DNA of 64,000 nucleotides from Spiractinospora alimapuensis (GCF_018437505.1 NZ_CP072467.1:1736001-1800000); one strand, 5' to 3'. Shown: positions 36,731-45,516, counted from the first letter of the stretch. Made by a program: numbers and translations. The notes: a model not told the origin generated them from the letters alone.

Positions 36731-38560
36731 TCAGGCGCTCAGGACACGGTGGAGGGTGGTCACCGGGTCCTTCGACTGCGTCACCACCACACCGTCGGCC
36801 ATCTTCTTGATCTCCGCGGCGAGTTCCGCCATCAGGTCGAGACCGACCTGGGGCGCCGACTCCTTGGCCTCGCCGAGCAGATCCAACGTGCGGCGGGGGA
36901 CGACGACGTCGGGGACCTCGTGGGCGAAGAACTCCGCCTCCTCGAAGCTGACGAGTGGGCGCAGCGCCACGAACACGGGGACGCGGCCGTCCACCGTCCG
37001 AAGGAGCCGACCCAGCCCCTCCAGCTCGTAGACCGGGCGGGTGATGAGGAACTGAGCGCCGGCACCGATCTTCTCGAGAGTGCGCCGGTGCTCCTCCTCG
37101 GGTTCGCGACTGCCGGGATTGGTCCGCGCGCCGATCTCGAACTCGGTCTTGGCCGGTAGCCGCAGGTCGTAGAAGTCGACGCCCCTGTTCAGTCCGGCGA
37201 GGAGTTCGATGAGTCCCACGGAGTCCACGTCCCAGATGCCGTCCACGTGCGGGTAGTCGCCCAGTAGCGGGGGTGTGCCGGTCTCACAGACGATTCGACG
37301 GAGCCCCAGGGCGTGCGCCCCCAACAGGTCGGCCTGCAACGCCATGATGGTGCGGTCCCAGGTGGCGACGCTCGCCGCGGTGTCCACGCCCAGGTGTTGG
37401 CTCAGGTGCAGGGCGAGGTCCGCGCTGTTGACGTGGGCCCGGTTGCTGCGGGCGGCGGCGACGGTCACCAGGTGCGCCCCGGCGTCGCTCAGGTCCCGCG
37501 CCACCGTGAGGGCCGCGTCGACCTCCCCGATGTGCTCTGGCCGCAACTCCACCCCCACCACCGGGCCGGCCGCGGCGAAGGGAGCGGGGGTCGCGGTCTC
37601 GGTTGGTCGCTCCGTCACCACGGGGTCGGTCAGTGGGGCGGTCGGCGGCAGGGCGGTCGTCTCGTCGTGGCCGGCCCCGCCGTGGTCGAGGTCCCCGACG
37701 ATCGCCGCCAGGTGGGCGGGGGTCGTACCGCAGCACCCGCCCACGACGGAGACCCCGAGCTCCATCGCGCTGGCGGCGTACCGGTTGAAGTACTCGTAGT
37801 CGACGTCGTACTCGAACCGTCCCGAGGCGGCGACCCGTCGCGGCAGCCCGGCGTTCGCCTGAACGGTGAGCGGGAGGTCGGTGTGCTCCCGCAGTTCGCG
37901 GACGACGGCGAGGGAACGTTGCGGGCCGAGCGTGCAGTTGGTGCCGAACGCGGTGACCGGCAGGTCGGCCATCGCGGCGGCGACCTCCCGCGGGGTGTGT
38001 CCGCTGAGCATGGTGAGGTTGGCGTTGAAGGTGGCCTGCGCGACGAGCGGCAGGTCGGTGCCCTCGGCCGCGGCGTGGACGGCTTCGACCAGCTCGTCGA
38101 GGTAGCCGAAGGTCTCCAGCAGCACGAAGTCGACACCGGCGTCGGAGAGGACCTCGATCTGCTCGCGCACGGACGCGGCCCGGTCCGCCGGCGACACCCG
38201 GCGACGTTGGTGGACGGTGACCGCTGGGGAGACGGCCCCGGCGACGAGCACTTTCCTCGCCTCGCCCACGGTCGCGGCCGCGTCCCTGGCGATCACCACG
38301 GCCGCCCGGTTGATCTCCTCGACCTGGTGGCCCAGTCCGTACTGGTCGAGGCGCAGCCGTCCCCCGGCGAAGGTGTTGGTCTGGATGATGTCGACGTTCG
38401 CCTCGACGTAGCGAGCGTGGATGGTGCGCACGAGGTCGGGGCGGGTCAGGTTGAGCGCCGGGAGCGCCTGGTCGAGAGTGTTCCCGGCGGCGTGCAGCAT
38501 CGTGCCCATCGCGCCGTCACACAGCAGTCCCCCCGCGCGCAGTGTCTCCCGCACGTTCAT
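36731..38560 (-). CDS. Bifunctional homocysteine S-methyltransferase / methylenetetrahydrofolate reductase
   Basis: A 609-residue fusion. The N-terminal homocysteine S-methyltransferase domain (about 8-295) has LLCDGAMGTML at the start and the zinc cysteines in FGTNCTLGP near 200 and VVGGCCGTTPAHL near 270. The C-terminal MetF-type reductase domain (about 325-600) has AKTEFEIGARTNPGS and QFLITRPVYELE. The fusion, known from Bacillus YitJ and many actinobacteria, links folate one-carbon reduction to methionine salvage. The ATG at 38560 overlaps the regulator's stop by 4 nt, so it is translated with it. Confidence 0.92.
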   Translation of the reverse strand: MNVRETLRAGGLLCDGAMGTMLHAAGNTLDQALPALNLTRPDLVRTIHARYVEANVDIIQTNTFAGGRLRLDQYGLGHQVEEINRAAVVIARDAAATVGEARKVLVAGAVSPAVTVHQRRRVSPADRAASVREQIEVLSDAGVDFVLLETFGYLDELVEAVHAAAEGTDLPLVAQATFNANLTMLSGHTPREVAAAMADLPVTAFGTNCTLGPQRSLAVVRELREHTDLPLTVQANAGLPRRVAASGRFEYDVDYEYFNRYAASAMELGVSVVGGCCGTTPAHLAAIVGDLDHGGAGHDETTALPPTAPLTDPVVTERPTETATPAPFAAAGPVVGVELRPEHIGEVDAALTVARDLSDAGAHLVTVAAARSNRAHVNSADLALHLSQHLGVDTAASVATWDRTIMALQADLLGAHALGLRRIVCETGTPPLLGDYPHVDGIWDVDSVGLIELLAGLNRGVDFYDLRLPAKTEFEIGARTNPGSREPEEEHRRTLEKIGAGAQFLITRPVYELEGLGRLLRTVDGRVPVFVALRPLVSFEEAEFFAHEVPDVVVPRRTLDLLGEAKESAPQVGLDLMAELAAEIKKMADGVVVTQSKDPVTTLHRVLSA

Positions 38561-39894
38561 CGTCGACTCCCCAGGCAGTCGTGGATCCCAATGGCGACCT
38601 CGGCCATCAGCCGGTCCCGATGCACGTTCAGGTCCAAACCAGTGATCTCCTCGATGCGCCGGATCCGGTAGCTCACCGTGTTGGGATGCAGGTGGAGATG
38701 CTGCGCGACCCGGCGCGGGCTGTGATTCTCCTGGAAGTAGACCGACAACGTTCTGAGATAGGCGACTCCGTGTGACCGTTCCTCGGCCATCAGCCTACCG
38801 AGGACTTCCTCGGCGAAGTCGCGCAGATGGTTGTCGTCGGGGATCCGGAGCAGGAGCCGATGGATACCCAGGTCGGCGAACGCGGTGACCTCCGCGGTGC
38901 GGCCCATGCGCCGTCCCGCCGCCAGCGCTCGCCGCGCCTCGGCGTAGGAGCGCGGAATGGACGCGGGCCCAGAGCAGGGGTTGCCGACGCCGATCCCGGC
39001 GACCTGGGGGCCCTTCGCCGAGTCGGACGCGGTGTCGGTGGCGAGGAACTGTTCCAGTCGCTGACCGGAACCGTGCGGCACCGGCGCGATCACCACCACC
39101 TCGTCGGTGCGGGTGATCACCACGCTGTCCGGAGAACGACGTGCCAGCAGCGTCTCCACCGGCGAGTGATCGCTCTCGCCACGCGCCCCCGGAACGGCGA
39201 CGCTGATGACGTAGTACTCCCTCTCCTCGCCCAGACCGAGATGGCGTGCCCACCGGGTCACCTCGTGCTGGTTCCCCTCGCGACTGGCCAGCAGCCCCTC
39301 CACCAGGTTCTGCCGCGCGCGACGGGAGGCCGCCGTGGCGACCAGGTCACGGCCCAACACCACTCCGCACACCATCGCCGCGTGCTCGCTGGCGAGGAGG
39401 CGCATGTCGTCGCCGAGGCCGTCCCCGCGACTGCTCAGTGTGAGGAGGTAGCCGGCGATGTCCTCGCCGACCACGACGGGCGCGACGATGATGCACTCCG
39501 CGTCACCGCCCAGGGACGACACGGTGAGGGCGCGACGGTTGCGCGCCACCGCGGACAGGACGCTACTGAGCCCCGGTGAGCGTGCGTGGTCGCGGAGTTT
39601 CGCGAGGAGCTCCGTGCCGTCCGCTCCGGCGCGCGCGAGCGTCTCCAGGCCACGGTCGAGGACGGCCACACCGCGTCCCACGGTGGTAGCGAGGATACGG
39701 ACGACGGAGTCCAGGTCCGTGTTCTGCGACGCGAGGGTCGAGAGGTGGCCACACATGGCGACGATCCCGCGCAGCATGGTGGTCTCGTCGGTGTCGGTCC
39801 CACCGGCGCCCGGGATCGGCGACGGTTCGGACTCGGAGAACGCCGGGACGGACAGGTTCGTGTGCGGTGAGGGGCGGCCGCCCGGAGGGGGCAT
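38557..39894 (-). CDS. PucR-family transcriptional regulator
   Basis: A 445-residue regulator with a GAF-like central sensor region and a C-terminal HTH_30 domain, YFQENHSPRRVAQHLHLHPNTVSYRIRRIEE, spanning residues of about 385-425. Members control purine, amine and other catabolic genes. The ATG at 39894 is preferred to the ATG at 39903 because the G-rich ribosome site is correctly spaced only for the inner one. It is the first gene of a two-gene unit with the fused methyltransferase/reductase. Two similar palindromes lie 120 and 240 bp upstream. Confidence 0.85.
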   Translation of the reverse strand: MPPPGGRPSPHTNLSVPAFSESEPSPIPGAGGTDTDETTMLRGIVAMCGHLSTLASQNTDLDSVVRILATTVGRGVAVLDRGLETLARAGADGTELLAKLRDHARSPGLSSVLSAVARNRRALTVSSLGGDAECIIVAPVVVGEDIAGYLLTLSSRGDGLGDDMRLLASEHAAMVCGVVLGRDLVATAASRRARQNLVEGLLASREGNQHEVTRWARHLGLGEEREYYVISVAVPGARGESDHSPVETLLARRSPDSVVITRTDEVVVIAPVPHGSGQRLEQFLATDTASDSAKGPQVAGIGVGNPCSGPASIPRSYAEARRALAAGRRMGRTAEVTAFADLGIHRLLLRIPDDNHLRDFAEEVLGRLMAEERSHGVAYLRTLSVYFQENHSPRRVAQHLHLHPNTVSYRIRRIEEITGLDLNVHRDRLMAEVAIGIHDCLGSRR

Positions 39895-40015
39895 GGTCCC
39901 CATCCCCTTTCGGTCCTGACGGAGCCATTCGTACGCACGGAATGGCGGTGGACGTGGGAGCCGTGGGAGCGACGCGGCGCCCGAAGGGACGGCTCGCGCT
40001 GCCGCTGGTCACCTA

Positions 40016-40147
40016 CATTGTGACATAACACAATGCAAGCGGCCCCGATCTTGGCGAACCTCACAGGACTCCGTGGACCCCACGGAACCCACTCCGCCCG
40101 AACATGCGCTGAACAGCCAAAACACCCGGGCTGTGTGGTGACACAAT
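40016..40147. promoter_or_regulatory. Pair of operator-like palindromes upstream of the PucR gene
   Basis: The perfect inverted repeat CATTGTG-ACATAA-CACAATG is at 40016-40035. A weaker relative with the same core spacing, TGTG-TGGTGA-CACAAT, is at 40132-40147. They lie in the 391-bp gap between the minus-strand regulator and the plus-strand small gene at 40286. No other gene is seen in the gap. Binding by the PucR-type protein is inference. Confidence 0.5.
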
Positions 40148-40285
40148 CGGCCCGCCCTCCGAGCGGCCGCGACGCCCGCTGTGCCGGAACCCGAAATCGG
40201 GGACGATCTGTTGAGTTCCGGCACATATCTCCGGGTCACGCGGACTAATAGCGTTCTTCTTGAGCCGGACCGGAGAGGTGATGTC

Positions 40286-40537
40286 GTGAACAGCGTGACA
40301 ACTCCAGTGCCGCGTGAACGGTCCCGCGTCACCGCGACCGGCGGGTCCGTCCGGGACTCCGCCGCCCAACGCGAGATCGACGCGCTGCGCGCGGAACTCA
40401 CCGCGCTGCGCGCCACGGTCGCGCACCTCCGCGCCTCCAACGCGCGGGTCCCGGCTCAGCTACGCCCGGTCGTGGACCGGGCGGTCGCACACCACACGCC
40501 CCACATCGGTGCGGAAGCCACCACAGGGGCGGCCTAG
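40286..40537 (+). CDS. Small coiled-coil hypothetical protein
   Basis: An 83-residue protein. Its middle reads REIDALRAELTALRATVAHL, a clear heptad pattern with leucines every seven residues. The N-terminus is polar (MNSVTTPVPRERS). The GTG at 40286 has GGAGAGG 7 nt upstream, and a textbook terminator follows at 40598. It faces away from the PucR gene across the two palindromes, so it may share their control. Function unknown. Confidence 0.65.
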   Translation: MNSVTTPVPRERSRVTATGGSVRDSAAQREIDALRAELTALRATVAHLRASNARVPAQLRPVVDRAVAHHTPHIGAEATTGAA

Positions 40538-40597
40538 CGCCCAGACTCCGCGCGGCAGCCACCGCACGGAGTCGATCCTCTCCCATGGGTGCGAACC

Positions 40598-40655
40598 AAG
40601 GGCCAGCGGCGGTTCAGGGGATGGTCCCGCCGCTGGCCCTTTTTTCTTTTTGTTC
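40598..40655 (+). terminator. Strong rho-independent terminator
   Basis: A 15-nt stem AAGGGCCAGCGGCGG with its complement and a 14-nt loop is followed by TTTTTTCTTTTT. It is the only hairpin in this window with a true T-run and ends the coiled-coil gene. Confidence 0.92.
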
Positions 40656-40762
40656 CCGGGTGCCGGGCCGGGCGCCATCCGACGGCCGCGTCGACGCCGC
40701 CCCTCCCCCTCCCCCTCCCAGACCCAGCGACCGGGCATGACCAACCGCGTCCGCCGGCCTGC

Positions 40763-40860
40763 TAGCGTCGAGACGTGAACTGCTTCGCCGCGGTGCGTAC
40801 CCGCGACTGATCCGGCTCCCCCACTGGGAGCGACGGAGCCTCGCCCCAAAGGCGCGGCTC
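40763..40860 (+). promoter_or_regulatory. Leaderless-type promoter, 11-codon ORF and two hairpins before the GNAT gene
   Basis: TAGCGT (40763-40768) fits an actinobacterial -10 box. Six bases later a GTG at 40775 opens the short frame MNCFAAVRTRD and stops at 40810. Two stems follow: GCTCCC/GGGAGC (40815-40831) and GAGCC-GCC/GGC-GGCTC (40836-40860). The layout resembles a leader-peptide attenuator. This is inference; the stretch also contains C-rich low-complexity sequence near 40700. Confidence 0.35.
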
Positions 40861-40940
40861 GTCCGATCATGTTCGCGACAACACCCGCCGATTGGTCGCC
40901 GCCCAACGGGCGCGCACGGCGACAGAGGAGCACCCAGTTC

Positions 40941-41429
40941 ATGCGAATCCGCACCTATGAAGCGTCGGACTTCCAGCCACTGCTGGATCTGACCATCGCG
41001 ACGTTCGACCCGTTCTACGAGGGCTCGTACCGCCCCCTGGTCGGCGAGACCGTGTTCGCCAACCTGCACGGGGCGTGGCGGCGGGACTACCACGACCTGA
41101 TGCGGAGCGTCCACGACCCCCAGCGGGGCAGGCACGCCGCCGTCGCTCTACTGGACGACACGATCGTCGGGTACGCCCGCTGGGTGATACGGACCGACCG
41201 ATCCCACGGCGAGCTCGACATGCTCGCCGTGGCGCCGTCCTACCGCGGGCACGGGGCCGGACGAGCCTTGGCACAGCACGCGATCGACCACATGCGGGCC
41301 GCGGGGCTTGACGTTGCGTCGATCAACACGGGCGGGGACGCCTTCCACGCGCCCGCCCGAGCGCTCTACGAGGAGCTGGGATTCACCCCACTCCCGGTCG
41401 TCAACTACACGATGCCGCTGCGGCCCTGA
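40941..41429 (+). CDS. GNAT-family N-acetyltransferase
   Basis: A 162-residue acetyltransferase. The acetyl-CoA signature is LDMLAVAPSYRGHGAGRALA near residue 95, and the late motif ALYEELGFTPLPVVNYTM is near 145, both typical of the family. The ATG at 40941 (MRIRTYEASDFQPL) follows GAGGAG; an upstream in-frame ATG at 40869 would add 24 residues of non-homologous sequence. The substrate is unknown. It is convergent with the barbiturase-family gene, separated by a shared hairpin. Confidence 0.88.
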   Translation: MRIRTYEASDFQPLLDLTIATFDPFYEGSYRPLVGETVFANLHGAWRRDYHDLMRSVHDPQRGRHAAVALLDDTIVGYARWVIRTDRSHGELDMLAVAPSYRGHGAGRALAQHAIDHMRAAGLDVASINTGGDAFHAPARALYEELGFTPLPVVNYTMPLRP

Positions 41430-41454
41430 CTCGCCCCGACGTCCACACATGAAC

Positions 41455-41491
41455 GAGGGCCGAGCGGGGACATCGCCTCCGCTCGGCCCTC
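41455..41491. terminator. Bidirectional hairpin between convergent genes
   Basis: A perfect 13-bp stem (GAGGGCCGAGCGG) with an 11-nt loop, 26 bp after the GNAT stop and 20 bp before the amidohydrolase stop. It can end both transcripts. Confidence 0.8.
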
Positions 41492-41511
41492 CTGGGGGCT
41501 GACTAGTCCAA

Positions 41512-42624
41512 TCAGGCGCCGTGGTCCACGATCGCGGCCGTGATGCCGCCACCGCTCGGGCCCTGGTGGACGGCCGCCACGGAGACGAACACCGCCGGGT
41601 CACCGGTGACGGCGGCGGTGACGCCACCGACGGTCGCCTTGATCTGGCGGTGCCAGTGCACGTCGGAGTCGTCCAGCATGATGTTGCGCCGGTCGCGCAC
41701 CCGGCCGCTCGGGTCGGCCTCACACTTCAGGAAGACGTTCACGAGCTTGTCGCCGAGGTCGGAGGTGTGCGGACGCTCCGGCAGATCCAGGCCGGCGGAA
41801 CGGATGGCCCGCCAGATGCCGTCGGAGTCCAACGCGTCCTTCATGACGTCGTGCCCGGCCTGGAACCGGCCACCGACGCCGCGGGCGTTGCCGACGACGA
41901 CGATCTGGGCCCGGTCCAGCTCCACACCGGAGGAGCAGGACGCGACCGAGGAGTACAGGGAGAGGTCGGCGTGGATCTGCTCCGCCGTCGGCTCGTCGAT
42001 CTCGCCCAGCGCCACGGCGATGCCCAGCGCGGTGGTCGAGTTGGAGATGTCCATCGACTTCAGCGTGTCCTCGGTGACCACGTCGTGGCCCCGCTTCTTC
42101 GCGTCGGTGATGGTGTCCAGCGTGAGCAGAGGGGTCTTCGTCTGCACGTAGTGGACGTCCGCCGGGTCGGTGATCCCGACCGAGGCCATCGCCTCGCGCA
42201 CACCGGCCGCGACGGTCTTCACCATGGCGGGACGGCCCACGTCCTCGGGGTTGATGACGTCACTCATGGTGACGCCGACCACGACCCGCGGCTCGTCGGT
42301 GGGCTCGTAGCGGCCCTCCGGGGCGTGGGCGAAGACGGTGGCGTGCGGCGAGATGACACCGTCCGTACCGCCCGACCACACCAGCGGGACCTGCTTGACC
42401 TCGTCTTCGCTGCGCTTCCCGCGCTCCATCAGGACCTCACGGAACGCCCGGTCGGCGAGGATGCGGGTGTAGTCGTTGACCCCACCGTTGCCCTCGGTCT
42501 TGCCCACGACGGCGAGGACGTCGTCGGCGGCGAACACACCTTCGTCGATCAACCGCGCGAGGCCGGAGGCGTCGGTGACGCTCTCGATCGCGACCTTGTG
42601 CACCTCTACTGGCCGGTTAGACAT
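41512..42624 (-). CDS. Ring-opening amidohydrolase (barbiturase / cyanuric acid hydrolase family)
   Basis: A 370-residue member of the AtzD/Bar family, which opens cyclic ureides such as barbiturate or cyanuric acid. Three repeats each carry the family's Lys/Ser sites: [15 protein letters not shown] near residue 42 with [11 protein letters not shown] near 85, YVQTKTPLL near 160 with [13 protein letters not shown] near 232, and a C-terminal repeat with [15 protein letters not shown] near 350. Substrate cannot be fixed from sequence. Barbiturase is favoured by the uracil-type permease and molybdenum hydroxylase 14 kb upstream. It starts at the ATG 42624, 16 bp after carbamate kinase. Confidence 0.9.
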   Translation of the reverse strand: MSNRPVEVHKVAIESVTDASGLARLIDEGVFAADDVLAVVGKTEGNGGVNDYTRILADRAFREVLMERGKRSEDEVKQVPLVWSGGTDGVISPHATVFAHAPEGRYEPTDEPRVVVGVTMSDVINPEDVGRPAMVKTVAAGVREAMASVGITDPADVHYVQTKTPLLTLDTITDAKKRGHDVVTEDTLKSMDISNSTTALGIAVALGEIDEPTAEQIHADLSLYSSVASCSSGVELDRAQIVVVGNARGVGGRFQAGHDVMKDALDSDGIWRAIRSAGLDLPERPHTSDLGDKLVNVFLKCEADPSGRVRDRRNIMLDDSDVHWHRQIKATVGGVTAAVTGDPAVFVSVAAVHQGPSGGGITAAIVDHGA

Positions 42625-42640
42625 GTGGCTCTCTTTCCTC

Positions 42641-43591
42641 TCACGGTTCTCTGGTCAGGACGGTGCCGGCCTGCCCGGCGATTCCCTCGGGCAGCCGCTC
42701 CAGAGCGGTGATGACGGCGCGGGTGCCGCCACCTTCGACGAAATCCAGGGCGGCCTCCACCTTCGGACCCATGCTGCCCGCCGCGAACTGCCCGTCGTCG
42801 ACGTGGCGGCGCAGCTCGGTGGTGGTGACCTCGTGCAGTTCCCGGGCGTCGGGGGTACCGAAGTTGACGACAGCGGCGGGCACGTCGGTCGCGATGACCA
42901 ACGTGTCGGCCTTCACCGTGCGCGCGAGCAGGGCCGCGGTACGGTCCTTGTCCAGGACCGCCTGCACCCCGTTCACCCGCGCGTCCGGGCCCACCGTCAC
43001 CGGGATCCCACCGCCCCCCGCGGCCACGGGGGTGACTCCCGCGGCCAGTAGGATCCGCACCGACTCGGCGTCCAGCACCTCACGGGGACGGGGTGAGGGC
43101 ACCACGCGGCGCCACCCCTTCGCGCCGAAGTCGACGAAGTGCTGTCCGTGCTCACGCAGCTTCGACGCCTCGGCCTCCGAGACGTAGCGGCCGACCGGCT
43201 TGTCCGGGGCCCCGAAGGCGGGATCGTCGGGATCCACCCGGACCCGCGTCACCATGGCCGTCGCGTGGCCGTCGAGACCCCGGCGCCACAGAGCGGCCTC
43301 CAAGGCGCTCACCATGATGTAGCCGATCGATCCCTGTGTCTGGGCACCGCACCAGTCCAGGCCCACGGGCGGCACCACGTCCGCCGCGAGCTCGTTCTTC
43401 ACCAGCAGGTTGCCGACCTGGGGGCCGTTGCCGTGCGTGAGCACGACCTCGATGCCCCGCTCGAGGAGAACGGCGACCGGTTCCATCGCCACCTCGACGG
43501 CGGCCCGCTGGTCCTCCGGACGGGCGTTCCCGTCCGACGAGGTCATGGCGTTCCCACCCAAGGCGACCAACACCCGACGCGCTTCGGCCAT
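42641..43591 (-). CDS. arcC: Carbamate kinase
   Basis: Catalyses reversible phosphate transfer between carbamoyl phosphate and ADP, usually run to make ATP in catabolism. The 316-residue amino-acid-kinase-fold protein has [10 protein letters not shown] at the N-terminus, [12 protein letters not shown] near 50, the central AAGGGGIPV near 200, and [11 protein letters not shown] near 275. The start is the ATG at 43591 (MAEARRV), with GGGA 5 nt upstream. It is the first gene of a two-gene unit with the ring-opening amidohydrolase. No carbamoyltransferase or arginine deiminase gene is nearby, so the source of carbamoyl phosphate is unexplained. Confidence 0.92.
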   Translation of the reverse strand: MAEARRVLVALGGNAMTSSDGNARPEDQRAAVEVAMEPVAVLLERGIEVVLTHGNGPQVGNLLVKNELAADVVPPVGLDWCGAQTQGSIGYIMVSALEAALWRRGLDGHATAMVTRVRVDPDDPAFGAPDKPVGRYVSEAEASKLREHGQHFVDFGAKGWRRVVPSPRPREVLDAESVRILLAAGVTPVAAGGGGIPVTVGPDARVNGVQAVLDKDRTAALLARTVKADTLVIATDVPAAVVNFGTPDARELHEVTTTELRRHVDDGQFAAGSMGPKVEAALDFVEGGGTRAVITALERLPEGIAGQAGTVLTREP

Positions 43592-43871
43592 CAGGATCCC
43601 TTCGTTCCCAGTGCGCTGCAATCCTGGTACGCCGAGCCTAGAGACACCGGTCACCATCGGGCGCTAGCGACAGTCGCCGAAGAACCCAAGGTCAATCGGC
43701 ACGACTCCATAACCACGGAGTGGGCGACCCCCGCCGGCCCGAACGCCTAGCGCCGAGGCGCCAGACAGACCGTGCGCATCGTACCGCCGCCCCCAAGGCG
43801 CCCACGTCGACGCCCATCCGCGCCGGTCTCCCACCAAAGCGCCCGTCCCGACGGGCCCGCCGGAGACCACG

Positions 43872-43899
43872 GCCTCTCCCCCGCGTGCGCGGGGCTCGC
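43872..43899. repeat. Isolated CRISPR-like repeat
   Basis: A 28-bp unit ending CCCCGCGTGCGCGGGGCTCGC matches the repeat core at 44176-44203. Its end is 304 bp from the end of that repeat, one base short of five 61-bp units, but no intermediate repeats remain. Confidence 0.55.
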
Positions 43900-44175
43900 T
43901 CTATAGGTGGTGGTTGTGGTTGAGCGAGGGATGGTGGGTGTTGTCGACCTCGGTATAGCGGGTCGATGTGCACCTCCACCGGTTGGATGTGGCGAAATCC
44001 CGGTGGAGGAATCCTGATGGCGGCAGTCATCATCGCGGGCGGGCAGGGACCACTGCCCGCCGGTACGACATGACGCCGAACCATCAGACCGAAGGTTCCA
44101 AAGAACCAGCCCGCCCCTCGGCCCACTCACGAAACACGACCCAGGGGCCGAGCGTCGGGTCGCCGGGCCGCGGCC

Positions 44176-44326
44176 CATCCATCCCCGCGTGCGCGGGGCT
44201 CACCTCTTCGTCCAGTACGCCGCGGATCTGGGAAACGGTCCATCCGCGCTTGCGCGGAGCTCACATCCTCGTTGACGAGCGGGGGGCGGGCAAGACGGGC
44301 GACAAACCCCCGCCCGCGGGGCTCAC
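44176..44326. CRISPR. Relic type I-E-like CRISPR array (three degenerate repeats)
   Basis: Three 28-bp units end at 44203, 44264 and 44326, so their spacing is 61 and 62 bp, the period of type I-E arrays. Each ends GCTCAC and holds a G/C palindrome: CCCCGCGTGCGCGGGG, CCGCGCTTGCGCGG and CCCCCGCCCGCGGGG. The repeats have diverged from each other (the first two differ at about 6 positions, the third at more). The two spacers are 33 bp (44204-44236) and 34 bp (44265-44298). No cas gene lies in the window. Confidence 0.7.
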
Positions 44327-44579
44327 AGGAGACGACCTGGGCTTCTTTGGTCCCGTTACCGTTCCGCGACTTCTGGGGCCTTCTTCAGGCTCTCACACAG
44401 CCACAGAGCGCGTTGATGTGGACGCTTCCTGTCTGCTTCCGGCGGGGCGGATGCTGAGGCACCGCGCGAACGCGGACCGGCTCGGTCCTCGATTCCCGGT
44501 CCGTGGCGCGCGCCGGAGAGTCGCACACCAACTCGGACGGCCTGCCGGGCCGGGCCGGCCACGGCCCCGCGAACCGAGT

Positions 44580-44622
44580 ACGCCCGCGGATGGGGGCGTT
44601 TCGCGTCCCCATCCGCGGGCGT
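44580..44622 (-). terminator. Hairpin ending the hyuA-hyuB-nmrA unit
   Basis: A perfect 16-bp stem (ACGCCCGCGGATGGGG) with an 11-nt loop, 28 bp beyond the stop of the NmrA-like gene (44650). Confidence 0.82.
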
Positions 44623-44649
44623 GGGCCGCTCAGGATCTCCGGATCGGCG

Positions 44650-45516
44650 TCACGGCTTCGTGAGTTCCCGGGCGAACACATCCGAGACCGACGTTCCCGC
44701 GTGTCCCAGGAGAGCGGTCAGGACACGGCCGTTGCCGGGCAGGCCGTACGCGTCGTAGTAGGAGAACATGGCGGCGAGCGCCGTCACGACATGCTCGGGG
44801 ACCGCGCGGGACCGCGCGGTGGCGGCCCAGTCGGCGGGGTCGATCCGCACGGCGCGCACGTCCCGGCCCAGGGTCGCCCCCAGGTCACGGGCGACGGACT
44901 CGGCGGTCACCGCCTCCGGCCCCACCAGTTCGTAGGTGCCGCCTCGGTAGCGCTCCTCCGCCAGGCACCGAGCCGCGACCTCCGCGACGTCCCTGAGGTC
45001 GACCATCCCGAACGGGGCGTCGACCCGGTAGGGAACCCGCAACTCGCCGTGCTCCCGCACCCTGTCCAGGCCCTCCAGCAGGTTCTGCGTGTAGGGGCCC
45101 GGCTGGAGGACGGTGACGTCCATCCCCGTCTCGAACAACGCCGCCTCCACCAGGAGTTTGTCCCAGTGGTGGGGCATCGCTCGGATCTGGGGGCGCAGCA
45201 CCGAGTGGTAGACCACCCGACGCACACCCGTCGCCTGGGCCGCGCCGATCAACGCCTCGCCGATCGCGACCTCGGCGCCGCTCATGTTCGGCGCGATGTG
45301 GTAGACGCCCGTCGTGCCGCGCAACGCCTCGGCGACGTCGTCGCGGTCACGCATGTCGCCGACGCGCACTTCGGTGGCGCCGGCCGCGCGGGCGGCGTCC
45401 GCCTGCTCGGGTCGGCGGACGAGGGCCCGCGTCGGCAGATCCCGGGCGCGCAACGCCTCGATGACGGCGCGGCCGGTCTTGCCGGCCGCACCTGTGACCA
45501 GTACCGGCGACGTCAC
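44650..45516 (-). CDS. NmrA-like NAD(P)-binding oxidoreductase/regulator
   Basis: A 288-residue Rossmann-fold protein of the NmrA/TMR family. The dinucleotide motif is VLVTGAAGKTGRAV at the N-terminus, followed by RALVRRPEQAD and VGDMRD, and the YHSVLRP strand near 105. The canonical YxxxK of dehydrogenases is absent, as is usual in NmrA proteins. The GTG at 45516 overlaps the hyuB stop (GTGA), so it is coupled to the hydantoinase genes, an unusual partner. Whether it is an enzyme or a redox sensor is open. Confidence 0.83.
   Translation of the reverse strand: MTSPVLVTGAAGKTGRAVIEALRARDLPTRALVRRPEQADAARAAGATEVRVGDMRDRDDVAEALRGTTGVYHIAPNMSGAEVAIGEALIGAAQATGVRRVVYHSVLRPQIRAMPHHWDKLLVEAALFETGMDVTVLQPGPYTQNLLEGLDRVREHGELRVPYRVDAPFGMVDLRDVAEVAARCLAEERYRGGTYELVGPEAVTAESVARDLGATLGRDVRAVRIDPADWAATARSRAVPEHVVTALAAMFSYYDAYGLPGNGRVLTALLGHAGTSVSDVFARELTKP

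Larger units (their letters stand above)
43592..44649. other. 1-kb gene-free region with hairpins and CRISPR relics
   Basis: No convincing coding frame exists on either strand. Visible elements, left to right: a nested inverted repeat with GGTCTCC/GGAGACC outside GCCCGT/ACGGGC (43825-43868); a CRISPR-like repeat (43872-43899); CCACCGG/CCGGTGG arms (43977-44006); the 9-bp stem GGCGGGCAG (44038-44061); three further CRISPR-like repeats (44176-44326); and the terminator at 44580. The promoter of carbamate kinase should be at its left end, but none is obvious. Confidence 0.6.

Noticed and set aside
40680-40740. C-rich low-complexity stretch near 40700 as a regulatory RNA
   Set aside because: It shows only short CCCCT repeats with no stable self-pairing visible by eye.
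43692-44178. Minus-strand frames around the hairpin/CRISPR region as protein genes
   Set aside because: They read through repeats and hairpins, overlap one another in different frames and show no domain or ribosome site.
44360-44396. Possible further CRISPR repeat ending GGCTCTCAC
   Set aside because: It lacks the GC palindrome and is 70 bp, not 61 bp, from the previous repeat end.
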